A DNA stretch of 64,000 nt, taken from Palsa-1447 sp964509885 (GTDB lineage: Bacteria > Verrucomicrobiota > Verrucomicrobiia > Opitutales > Opitutaceae). Shown piece by piece: positions 45,103-53,267 of this stretch. The position numbers were made by a program, and so were the translations under genes. The notes under the pieces are model-generated. The model ran no database searches. It was given only the letters and a program-made list of their open reading frames with translations, and had not been told where the DNA came from. How positions within the stretch are numbered: the stretch's first letter is position 1; every line of letters starts with the position of its first letter. The stretch lies in NCBI GenBank assembly GCA_964509885.1, contig CAZDZL010000014.1, positions 11,119-75,118 of the forward strand, written 5' to 3'.

Positions 45103-46884
45103 ATGCCCCACCCCACCCCTCCCCCGGCCGACAAGTCGGGCTACAACCTCTTCCTCCTGCTTGTCGCGGGCCTCGGCGGCCTCCTGTACGGCGTCGATGT
45201 CGGCATCATCGCCGGCGCCCTCCCCTATCTCGAGGCGACCTCGGGGCTCAACGCGGGCCAGCTCTCGTTCATCGTCGCCGCGGTGCTCCTCGGGAGCGTC
45301 ATCTCGACGCTCTTCGCGGGCGTGCTCGCGGACTGGATGGGGCGCAAGTGGCTCATGGCGGCGAGCGGCGTGCTCTTTGTCGCCAGCATCCCCGTCATCG
45401 CGCTCTCGCACGGCTACGGCTTCCTCGTCTTCGGCCGGCTCCTTCAGGGTGTGAGCGCGGGGCTCATCGGCGTCGTCGTCCCGCTCTACCTCGCCGAGTG
45501 CCTCGGCGCGTCGAGCCGCGGCAAGGGAACGGGGATATTCCAGTGGCTCCTCACGCTCGGGATCGTCGCCGCGGCGGCGATCGGGATGTACTTCAGCATC
45601 CGCGTCGGGCAGGTGGCGAGGCTCGGCGACGCGGCCCGGCTCCTCGCGTTCAAGGACACGGCGTGGCGCAGCATCTTCTGGGTGTCCCTGCCGCCCGGGG
45701 TCCTCTTCGTCATCGGCAGCCTCGTCGTCGCCGAGTCGCCGAGGTGGCTCCACCGCAGGGGCCGCGTCGACGAGGCCCGCGCGGCGCTCCTTCGCTCCCG
45801 CTCGGCCGAGGCCGCGGAGCTCGAGCTCGCCGAGATGGGCGAGGTCGAGGCCGCCGAGAAGGCCAAGAGCGCCGGAGGGAGGGTTCGCGAGTCCCTCCTC
45901 AGCAGGAGGTACGTGATCCCGTTCGTCCTCGCCTGCGTGATCCTCGCCTGCAACCAGGCGACGGGGGTCAACTCCATCATCGGCTACAACACGAACATCC
46001 TCCTGCAGGCCGGCCTCTCGGACATCCAGGCGCACTGGGGCTACGTCATCCTGACCCTCGTCAACTTCCTGCTGACGATGGTCGGCGTCTTCCTGGTCGA
46101 CCGCCGCGGCCGCAAGTTCCTCCTGTCGATCGGGACCGCGGGCATCATCGTCTCCCTCGTGGCCGTCGGCCTCATCTTCCGCTCCACGGAGAGGCTGCGG
46201 GTCGACTGCAGGGACGCGCTCCAGGCCGGCGTCCGGGCCGACCAGACGCTCAGCCTGCCGTTCGACGGAGCGGCGGCCGCGCGTCTCCTCGCCCCCGCCG
46301 GCGAGGCCGGCAGGGCCCTCGCGCGGCGCCCGGTCACGCTCATCGTGATCTACTCCTACGGGGATTTCCGGGCGGCCACGAACGTCGTGCGCTCCGACGA
46401 CGCCACCGCCGCGCCGGTCTCGATCTCCCGCGAGGGGTGCGTCCCGCCGAACGGGGTCGTCGCCTTCTTCTCCAACCCGTTCGCGGACCTGGGACGGGCG
46501 CGCGTCGCGCCGCTCAGGATCGAGAACGCGCTCGTGACGCCCGTGCCCAGCGAGCGCAGCGGGTGGCTCGCCGCGGCCTTCACGTTCTGCTTCATGGCCT
46601 TCTTCGCGGCGGGACCCGGCGTCTGCGTGTGGCTGGCCCTCTCGGAGCTCATGCCGACCCGCATCCGCTCGAACGGCATGAGCATCGCGCTCCTCGTGAA
46701 CCAGGCGGTCTCGACCTCCATTGCCGCGACCTTCCTGCCGGCCGTCGGCCGCTACGGGTATTCGACGGTGTTCTTCGCCTTCGCGGCCTGCACGGTCGTG
46801 TACTTCGTGACCGCGGTCTTCTTCCTGCCGGAGACGAAGGGCAAGACGCTCGAGGAGATCGAGCGGCACTTCGAGGGCGCCTAG
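45103..46884 (+). CDS. Sugar-porter MFS transporter with a large periplasmic insertion
   Basis: 593 residues from the ATG at 45103. SP-family signatures: LLYGVDVGIIAGAL in TM1, DWMGRKW, VVAESPRWLHRRGR after TM6, VDRRGRK between TM8 and TM9, and PETKGKTLEEIE after TM12. Residues 360-487 (46180-46563) form an insertion of about 128 residues between TM9 and TM10, a periplasmic loop by topology, with two cysteines (VDCRD and EGCVP). In this operon the substrate is likely GlcNAc or a disaccharide released by GH20. A terminator follows immediately. Confidence 0.9.
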   Translation: MPHPTPPPADKSGYNLFLLLVAGLGGLLYGVDVGIIAGALPYLEATSGLNAGQLSFIVAAVLLGSVISTLFAGVLADWMGRKWLMAASGVLFVASIPVIALSHGYGFLVFGRLLQGVSAGLIGVVVPLYLAECLGASSRGKGTGIFQWLLTLGIVAAAAIGMYFSIRVGQVARLGDAARLLAFKDTAWRSIFWVSLPPGVLFVIGSLVVAESPRWLHRRGRVDEARAALLRSRSAEAAELELAEMGEVEAAEKAKSAGGRVRESLLSRRYVIPFVLACVILACNQATGVNSIIGYNTNILLQAGLSDIQAHWGYVILTLVNFLLTMVGVFLVDRRGRKFLLSIGTAGIIVSLVAVGLIFRSTERLRVDCRDALQAGVRADQTLSLPFDGAAAARLLAPAGEAGRALARRPVTLIVIYSYGDFRAATNVVRSDDATAAPVSISREGCVPPNGVVAFFSNPFADLGRARVAPLRIENALVTPVPSERSGWLAAAFTFCFMAFFAAGPGVCVWLALSELMPTRIRSNGMSIALLVNQAVSTSIAATFLPAVGRYGYSTVFFAFAACTVVYFVTAVFFLPETKGKTLEEIERHFEGA

Positions 46885-46908
46885 AGCCGGGGACACCCGG
46901 CTGTTTTT
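46885..46908 (+). terminator. Rho-independent terminator closing the nagB-GH20-MFS operon
   Basis: AGCCGGG (46885-46891), loop GACA, CCCGGCT (46896-46902), then G and TTTTT. It starts right after the MFS stop codon, so the aldose epimerase downstream is probably not part of the same transcript except by read-through. Confidence 0.9.
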
Positions 46909-46937
46909 GATCGATCGGGCGGCGAACACGCCCAAGT

Positions 46938-48080
46938 GTGTGCGGCATGGGTCAACCCCCGGCCTGCCCCGCCCTCCGCCGCGCGGCCAGGCTCCTTGGT
47001 GCGGCCTCAACCCTCCTCTTCGCTTCAACCATGTCCGCCCGCATCATAAAATCGGCATTCGGGACCATGCCCGACGGCACCGCCGTCGAGGCCTACACGC
47101 TGGCCAACGCAAACGGCCTCTCGTGCAAGGTCATCACCTACGGCGCGGCGGTCACCGAGCTCCACGTCCCCGACAGGAACGGGAAGCTCGGCGACGTGGT
47201 CCTCGGCTTTGACAACCTGGCCCAGTACGTGAACGATAGCCCGTGCTTCGGCGCCGCCGTCGGTCGGGTCGCGAACCGGATCGCGAAGGGCCGGTTCACG
47301 GTGGACGGCAGGACCTACCAGCTGGCGCTCAACAACGGGGCCAACACGCTCCACGGAGGGATCAAGGGCTTCGACAAGGTCGTCTGGAAGGCGGAGGGCG
47401 TGGACGGAGCCGGGGGGCCGTCCGTCGTCTTCAGCCTCGTGAGCCCGGACGGAGACGAGGGGTTCCCGGGGACGCTCAGGGTGCGCATGACCTACACGCT
47501 GACGGACAGGGACGAGCTGCGCTTCGACTACCAGGCGACCACGGACAGGACGACGCCCGTCAACCTGACGAACCACAGCTACTTCAACCTGGCCTGCGGC
47601 GGGGACGTGAGGGCGCAGGTCCTCGAGATCCGCGCCGGGCGCTACACGCCCTCGGACGAGGGCCTGATCCCGACGGGCGTGATCGCGGACGTGGCCGGGG
47701 GCCCGCTCGACTTCACGCAGGCCAAGCCCATTGGGCGGGACCTGGACAGGGTCCCCGGCGGCACGGGCGGCTACGACCACAACTACGTGATCGACGGGGG
47801 CGGCAGGGGCCTCGTCCTGGCCGCGGTCGCCAGGGATCCCGCGTCCGGACGGGCCATGGAGGTCCTGACGGACCAGCCGGGCGTCCAGCTCTACACGAGC
47901 AACGGCATGGACGGCTCGATCGTCGGAAAGGGGGGCGCGCGCTATCCCGCCCACGCGGGCTTCTGCCTGGAGACCCAGCACTATCCCGACTCGGTGAACA
48001 AGCCGGGCTTCCCCTCGACCCTCCTGCGCCCCGGGGAGACCTTCCGGAGCACGACGATCTACCGGTTCTCGGCGAAGTGA
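46938..48080 (+). CDS. galM: Aldose 1-epimerase (galactose mutarotase type)
   Basis: Up to 380 residues. The start is uncertain: a GTG at 46938, an ATG at 46947 (giving a possible signal sequence with LLGAASTLLFAS), or an ATG at 47031 giving a cytosolic enzyme. The fold is clear from GFDNLAQYVNDSPCFGAAVGRVANRIAKG, described as residues about 92-120, NGANTLHGG (catalytic His region), NLTNHSYFNL with the second His, and FCLETQHYPDSVN with the catalytic Glu. It interconverts alpha and beta anomers. Separate promoter likely, since a terminator precedes it; converges with the pullulanase gene. Confidence 0.92.
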   Translation: MCGMGQPPACPALRRAARLLGAASTLLFASTMSARIIKSAFGTMPDGTAVEAYTLANANGLSCKVITYGAAVTELHVPDRNGKLGDVVLGFDNLAQYVNDSPCFGAAVGRVANRIAKGRFTVDGRTYQLALNNGANTLHGGIKGFDKVVWKAEGVDGAGGPSVVFSLVSPDGDEGFPGTLRVRMTYTLTDRDELRFDYQATTDRTTPVNLTNHSYFNLACGGDVRAQVLEIRAGRYTPSDEGLIPTGVIADVAGGPLDFTQAKPIGRDLDRVPGGTGGYDHNYVIDGGGRGLVLAAVARDPASGRAMEVLTDQPGVQLYTSNGMDGSIVGKGGARYPAHAGFCLETQHYPDSVNKPGFPSTLLRPGETFRSTTIYRFSAK

Positions 48081-48087
48081 GGGGGCG

Positions 48088-50556
48088 CTACGGCGCCAGG
48101 ACCCAGAGGCCGCAGCTCAGGGGATGCATCTCTAGCTCGGCCTCGACTTTCCAGGTCGCGGCCCGGCTGCCCGGGTGAAGGAAGCGCTCGGTGTCGGCGA
48201 GCTGCCTCCAGGCCCCGAGCGCGGCCACGTCCCCGATCGGCAGCTTCACCTCGTCGTTCGTCGGGTTGACCGCGTAGAGGAGGCGCTCGGAGCCCTTGGA
48301 CAGGTCCGCGTTCAGGAGCACCGCAAGCGCCTGGCCGCCCGTGTTGAAGAACCGGAAGAACCCCTCCGACGGGCGGCTGAAGTGCCGCAGGAGCCGGCCC
48401 CGCGTGCCCCTGCGGAACGTGATCCAGTCCGCGAAGTACGCGTGGGTCGCCAGGTTGGCGTACATGCGCCTGTAATCGAGCGCGTTCACGTCGCCCCTCT
48501 GGTACGTGTTGCCGAGTCCCCCCTTGGAGCGCAGGAAATCCTGGCCGGAGGCGAGCATCGGCAGCCCGACCGACATGAAGAGGATCGAGGCCATCAGGTG
48601 CGTGCGGCGCACGTCGTTCTGCGTCGGGCGGCTCCCGTCGAAGCCCGGGTTCTCGGTGATCGAGTCGATCCACGTCCGGTCGTCGTGCGACTCGGCGTAG
48701 TTCACCGTCTGGGCGGGCCACTTGGCAAAGTACCAGGGCGAGCCGCGCAGGAAATACTCGAGCCTCTCCGCGGGCGCCCCCCCGCGCACATAGTCCCTCA
48801 CGAAGTTGCGGAAGCCGTCGTTCCACGACGCCCAGCCCGTGTCGCGCAGCGCGCCCGCGATGTGGCCGCGGAAGCTCCACGGCTCGGCGATCAGGATCAC
48901 GCCGGGCTTGACCCGCTTGAGCGCGGCCTCGACCTCCTTCAGCACCTCGACGCCGATCAGCTCGGCGAGGTCGAAGCGGAACCCGTCCACCCCGTAGGCC
49001 TCGATCAGGTGCGAGCAGCTGTCGATGATCAGCCTCTTCGCCATCGCCGCGGTCGCCCGGATGTCGTTGCCGCAGCCGCTCCAGTTGGCGAGGTTGCCGG
49101 CAGCGTCCTGCTCGAAGTAGTAGAGCTTGTCGACGGCCATGAGGTGAGCAGGCTCTCCGACGTGGTTGAAGACCACGTCGAGGATGACCGCGATGCCCCG
49201 CTCGTGGAACGCCCGCACGACGCGCTGGAGCTCGCGCACCCCCGACGCCTCGGCCGGGGCGAGCGAGAGGCCGCTCGCCGGCGCGAGGAACGCGCACGTC
49301 ATGTAGCCCCAGTGATACTCCTCGGGGGTCTTGTTGTCGAATTCCTGGACGGGCTGGAGCTCCACGCAGTTGACCCCGAGGTGGTGCAGGTAGAACTCCG
49401 GGCTCTCGACCCACGCGGCGAGGCCCGCGAAGCCCCGGCGCTCGGCCTGCGTCGCCTTGATGGGCGCCTTGGCCGCCAGGTCCCTGACGTGCGCCTCGGC
49501 GATCACGAGGTCCTGCCAGGCGGGCGTGCGGAACGCGGTGTCGGCCCATCCTACCCAATTGCGGTCGAGCACGATCCCGGGCCCCGTTCGGTCCACGGCG
49601 GCGAGCGCGTAGGGGTCCAGGATGTCGGTCCTCGTCACGACCTTGCCGGTGTCCCCCTCCACCCCGTCGACCGAGTACCAGTAGAACCACCCGTGCAGGT
49701 TGCGGTCGAGCTCGACCTCCCACACGCCGCCCGCGCCGTGGGCGTCGCCCCTTCGGGCGAGGGGGAAGGCGCCGGCCGTCTTCCGCTCCGCGAGGTCGTG
49801 GCAGGCGTGAAGCGTGACGGATTCCGCTCGGGGCGCGAACAGGCGAAAGAGGGTCGACTTGCCCGAGACGACGGCGCCGAGGGGAAGGTCCGTCCCGAGG
49901 TCGAAGAAGAAGTCGCCGGGGACGAGCGGAAGGGGGCTGGCCGTCAGGTCCGCCCCCGCCGCCACCGTCCAGGCGCCGGCCAGGTCGAGCGCGGCCGACA
50001 GCTTGAAGCTCCAGAGGTGGCCGCCGGTGCGGCCCGGGTCGATGACGCGGTTGACGGCGCCGGAGTCGTCCCGCTCGAGGTTCGGCGCGTCATCCCTCGG
50101 GTGGAGCCACTGGTTCTCCCCCGTGACGAACTTGAACGGGACGTCCCCGCCCTTGAGCACCTTGTCCGCGGGGCCCGTCCAGAGGAGCAGTTTCTCGCCG
50201 TCCAGATCCTCAAGCTTGAGCCTCCACTCCTCGTTGCCCACGGCCGCCTGCCAGCCGTTGAACGGTCCCGCGACGTAGACCTTGTCGACCGCGGGGTCCA
50301 CGCCCCCTCCCCGCTTCAGGGGAAGCGCGAACGCGAGGGTTGCGGGTTCCCTGACGAAATAGCGGTAGGTCTTCGCCGCCGCGAGGTCGGGGGCCCTCGC
50401 GAAGGACGTCACCTCGACGGCACCCGAGAGCGCGATGGCCGGCGGCGCCGGGGAGTCCCAGTTTCGGTCGAACTCGACGACCCCGGAGGAGAGCGAGTCG
50501 AGCCATGCGCGTACGAGTCGTGGTGCGGCGTTGGGCATTCCGGTGAAGGAGAGCAT
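48088..50556 (-). CDS. Type I pullulanase / GH13 alpha-glucan debranching enzyme
   Basis: 822 residues from the ATG at 50556 (MLSFTGMPNAAP); an ATG at 50592 is possible. N-terminal E-set domains (VYVAGPFNGWQAA; a CBM48-like TLFRLFAPRAESVTLHA) precede a GH13 barrel with VILDVVFNHVGEP, GFRFDLAELIG (nucleophile Asp), LIAEPWSFRG (acid/base Glu) and NYAESHDDRTW (third Asp). The YNWGY-like block reads EYHWGYMTCAF. No signal peptide, so it probably debranches glycogen or imported maltodextrins in the cytosol by cleaving alpha-1,6 bonds. Divergent from the Ada/AlkA gene. Confidence 0.92.
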   Translation of the reverse strand: MLSFTGMPNAAPRLVRAWLDSLSSGVVEFDRNWDSPAPPAIALSGAVEVTSFARAPDLAAAKTYRYFVREPATLAFALPLKRGGGVDPAVDKVYVAGPFNGWQAAVGNEEWRLKLEDLDGEKLLLWTGPADKVLKGGDVPFKFVTGENQWLHPRDDAPNLERDDSGAVNRVIDPGRTGGHLWSFKLSAALDLAGAWTVAAGADLTASPLPLVPGDFFFDLGTDLPLGAVVSGKSTLFRLFAPRAESVTLHACHDLAERKTAGAFPLARRGDAHGAGGVWEVELDRNLHGWFYWYSVDGVEGDTGKVVTRTDILDPYALAAVDRTGPGIVLDRNWVGWADTAFRTPAWQDLVIAEAHVRDLAAKAPIKATQAERRGFAGLAAWVESPEFYLHHLGVNCVELQPVQEFDNKTPEEYHWGYMTCAFLAPASGLSLAPAEASGVRELQRVVRAFHERGIAVILDVVFNHVGEPAHLMAVDKLYYFEQDAAGNLANWSGCGNDIRATAAMAKRLIIDSCSHLIEAYGVDGFRFDLAELIGVEVLKEVEAALKRVKPGVILIAEPWSFRGHIAGALRDTGWASWNDGFRNFVRDYVRGGAPAERLEYFLRGSPWYFAKWPAQTVNYAESHDDRTWIDSITENPGFDGSRPTQNDVRRTHLMASILFMSVGLPMLASGQDFLRSKGGLGNTYQRGDVNALDYRRMYANLATHAYFADWITFRRGTRGRLLRHFSRPSEGFFRFFNTGGQALAVLLNADLSKGSERLLYAVNPTNDEVKLPIGDVAALGAWRQLADTERFLHPGSRAATWKVEAELEMHPLSCGLWVLAP

Positions 50557-50675
50557 CAACCGTACCCGCGGGGGGTCCGCCACGGCAAGCACCCGCGCCA
50601 GATTGCGCCGAAATAATGCGGACGACAGGAGGGGCGTCCTTTGGTAGGGTGTGCGCGCCGATCCCCGCGCCGCCC

Positions 50676-52115
50676 ATGAGAATGACCAACGCCCACATGT
50701 ACTCCCGCTTCCTGGCGAGCGATCCCGCCTGGAACGGCCGGTTCTTCACGGGCGTCGTGACGACGGGGATCTACTGCCTTCCCTCGTGCCGGGCGCGCAA
50801 GCCGAGGCCGGAGAACGTGCGCTTCTTCCCGTCCTGCGACGCGGCGCGCGGGGCGGGCCTGCGCCCGTGCCTGAAGTGCCATCCCGACGACTTCGCCAGG
50901 GGCGCGGACCCCGTCCTCGAGTCCATCGAAGCCCTCGTCGCGGAGGTGCGGGCGGATCCCGGCCGCTTCGCCGACGCCCGCGCCGTCGTCCGGCGCTCGG
51001 GCTACGGCACCACGCGCTGCTTCGAGCTCTTCCGTCAGCATTTCCACGCGACGCCCGCCGACCTGCTGCTGCGGGCGCGGATCGACCGGGCCAAGGGGCT
51101 CCTCATCTCGGGCACGTCCCCGCTGGCCGACGTGGCCGGCGAGTCGGGCTTCGAGTCGCTCTCCGTGTTCCACGAGCATTTCCGGTCGTTCAACGGGATG
51201 ACCCCAAAAGACTACCGGGGCCTCGCGTCGCCGGGGGCGTTCACGGTGGACCTGCCCGAAGGGTACCCGCTCGCCCACCTCCTGCGAAGCCTCGGGCGCG
51301 ACCCTCACAGCGTCACGGAGCGCCTCGTCGGGACGACCTACGAGTTCGCGGCCGACCTGGACGGGACGGCGGCCGTCCTCAGGATTGAATTCTCGAAGGG
51401 GCGCGCGGTGGCCTCCGTGGAGTCGGCGGCGGCCCTGGGGACGGGCCAGAGGGTCGCCGCGCATCGCCTGGTCGTCGGAACGCTGGGCCTGGACCAGGAC
51501 GCCGCGGCGTTCGCGCGGCTCGCCAAGCGCCTCGGCCTGGCAAGGCTCGTGGCGGGTCGCCAGGGGCTGCGCCTCGTGAGGACCCCGGGCGTCCTCGACG
51601 GCCTGCTGTGGTCGATCATCGGCCAGCAGATCAACCTGCCCTTTGCCTGCCTCCTGAAGCGCCGGCTGATCGAGAACACGGGGACCCGGCTCCCCGGCGG
51701 GCTCTTCTCGCTGCCCGCCCCGGAGGCCATCGCCCGACTCGAGCCCGCCGACATGCGCCCGTGGCAGTTCTCGCGGCCGAAGGCCGAGTACCTTATCGGC
51801 GCGGCCCGGCTGGTCGTGACCGGGGCCCTGGACCTCGCCGCCCTTCCCGCGATGTCGGCAACCCGCGCCGAGCGAACCCTCCTCGCGGTGCGGGGCCTCG
51901 GGCCCTGGTCCGTCAACTACCTGATGATGCGCTCCCTCGGGTTCGCCGACTGCGTCCCCATCGGGGACACGGGGGTCACGAGCGGCCTGCAGACCCTCTT
52001 CAGGCTCGAGGAACGCCCGGACGCGGACGCGACGCGGCGCCTGATGTCTGTCTTTTCACCGCACAGGAGCCTCGCAACCGCCCATCTCTGGCAACTCAAC
52101 CGGCCCGCCCCATGA
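50676..52115 (+). CDS. Ada-AlkA fusion: metal-binding/AraC-HTH regulator with 3-methyladenine DNA glycosylase
   Basis: 479 residues from the ATG at 50676. The N-terminal Ada zinc domain has the four cysteines in YCLPSCRARKPRPE and RPCLKCHPDD; the AraC-type HTH is at about residues 80-180 (ADVAGESGFESLSVFHEHFRSFNGMTPKDYR). Then an AlkA N-domain and HhH-GPD glycosylase: GLLWSIIGQQI, VRGLGPWSVNYLMMRSLG with the catalytic Asp in CVPIGDTG. It senses phosphotriester methylation and excises alkylated bases. The O6-methyltransferase activity is on the next gene, coupled by an ATGA overlap. Confidence 0.92.
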   Translation: MRMTNAHMYSRFLASDPAWNGRFFTGVVTTGIYCLPSCRARKPRPENVRFFPSCDAARGAGLRPCLKCHPDDFARGADPVLESIEALVAEVRADPGRFADARAVVRRSGYGTTRCFELFRQHFHATPADLLLRARIDRAKGLLISGTSPLADVAGESGFESLSVFHEHFRSFNGMTPKDYRGLASPGAFTVDLPEGYPLAHLLRSLGRDPHSVTERLVGTTYEFAADLDGTAAVLRIEFSKGRAVASVESAAALGTGQRVAAHRLVVGTLGLDQDAAAFARLAKRLGLARLVAGRQGLRLVRTPGVLDGLLWSIIGQQINLPFACLLKRRLIENTGTRLPGGLFSLPAPEAIARLEPADMRPWQFSRPKAEYLIGAARLVVTGALDLAALPAMSATRAERTLLAVRGLGPWSVNYLMMRSLGFADCVPIGDTGVTSGLQTLFRLEERPDADATRRLMSVFSPHRSLATAHLWQLNRPAP

Positions 52116-52600
52116 CAACATCAGCCCTATATCACTACTCCATGTTCCAGACTCCAGTCGGCCTGTTCTCGGTCGCCGTCGACTCGGCCGGCGCTGTCGC
52201 CGCGACCGCGTTCGGCGGGGAGGACGCGCTCAGGTCCCGCCTGAAGGGCGGCACGCTCGTCGCCGACGCGAGGCGGACCGCCGCCGCTCGCCGGCAGGTC
52301 GCGGCCTGGTTCCGCGGAAAAAGGAGCGACTTCTCGATCCGCCTCGCCCCCGCGGGCACTCCCTTCCAGCGCAGGGTCTGGGCCGCGCTCGGGAGGATCC
52401 CCTTCGGCGAGACCCGCTCGTACGGGGACATCGCGCGCGCGGTCGGCAGCTCGCCGCGCGCCGTGGGCCGGGCCAACGCGACGAACCCGATCAGCCTCAT
52501 CGTCCCGTGCCACAGGGTCATCGGAGCCGACGGCTCGCTGACGGGCTACGCCTTCGGCGAGGGAACGAAGAGGCGCCTCCTCGCGTTCGAGGGGGCCTAG
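52112..52600 (+). CDS. ogt: Methylated-DNA-[protein]-cysteine S-methyltransferase
   Basis: 162 residues. FQRRVWAALGRIPFGETRSYGDIARAVG and the active-site cysteine in SLIVPCHRVIGADGSLTGYAFG are diagnostic. It transfers the methyl group of O6-methylguanine to its own Cys. The ATG overlaps the stop of the Ada-AlkA gene (ATGA, 52112-52115), so the pair divides the functions of Ada, AlkA and Ogt. Converges with trpF (1-bp gap). Confidence 0.95.
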   Translation: MTTSALYHYSMFQTPVGLFSVAVDSAGAVAATAFGGEDALRSRLKGGTLVADARRTAAARRQVAAWFRGKRSDFSIRLAPAGTPFQRRVWAALGRIPFGETRSYGDIARAVGSSPRAVGRANATNPISLIVPCHRVIGADGSLTGYAFGEGTKRRLLAFEGA

Positions 52601-52601
52601 G

Positions 52602-53255
52602 CTACGCCGGCGCGCGGCCGCGCACCGCGGCGAGGAACGCCGCAAGCTTCGCGCGGTCCTTCACGCCCGGCGCCGACTCGACGCCGCTGTTGACGTCGAC
52701 GAACCGGGAGCCCGAGCCCGCAAGGGCGTCGCCCACGTTGGCGGGGTTCAGGCCCCCCGAGAGGATCCACGTCTTTTCGGGATGGGCCTCGCGGTGCCTG
52801 CGGAACTTGGGCCAGTCCCCGGTCCGTCCCGTCCCGCCGAAGAGGTTTGGGTCGAAGGTGTCGACGAGGAAGGTGTGCGCCAACCCCATCCAGGTCGCCG
52901 GCACGTCGACCTCGGGAGGCAGCTTGGGCGCGAGCCAGAGATCCGCGGCGCCGGCCTCCCTCGACCACGCCTCGAGCGCCGCCAGGGGGAGATCGTGGCG
53001 GAAATGCACCTGGAAGCGGTCGAATCCGGCTTCGCGCGCGCGGACGAGGTCCCCCGCAGCGGGCTCAACGATGACGGCCACCCTTCGGCCGGCCGGGAGG
53101 AGCCCCGCGATCGACGCGTACTGCCCGAGCGAGACGAACCGGGGCGACTTGGGATGGAGGACAAACCCGAAGAAGTCCGCGCCGAGACCCAGCGCGAGAA
53201 CCGCGTCGGCGGCCGTGGTGAGGCCGCAGATCTTTACCTGGACGTCGTCGTTCAT
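52602..53255 (-). CDS. trpF: Phosphoribosylanthranilate isomerase
   Basis: 217 residues, TIM barrel. VKICGLTTAADA with the catalytic Cys near the N-terminus, GFVLHPKSPRFV, and ILSGGLNPANVGDAL then FVDVNSGVESAPGVKD are typical. It produces CdRP, the substrate of trpC at 1532. Last gene of the minus-strand run ilvN-ilvC-hemC-hemD-degT-trpF, 12 bp after degT. Confidence 0.94.
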   Translation of the reverse strand: MNDDVQVKICGLTTAADAVLALGLGADFFGFVLHPKSPRFVSLGQYASIAGLLPAGRRVAVIVEPAAGDLVRAREAGFDRFQVHFRHDLPLAALEAWSREAGAADLWLAPKLPPEVDVPATWMGLAHTFLVDTFDPNLFGGTGRTGDWPKFRRHREAHPEKTWILSGGLNPANVGDALAGSGSRFVDVNSGVESAPGVKDRAKLAAFLAAVRGRAPA

Positions 53256-53267
53256 GCCGCCCGCAGC

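Noticed and set aside
46938..48080. Aldose epimerase as part of the nagB regulon operon
   Set aside because: A strong intrinsic terminator (46885-46908) separates it, and no operator copy precedes it.
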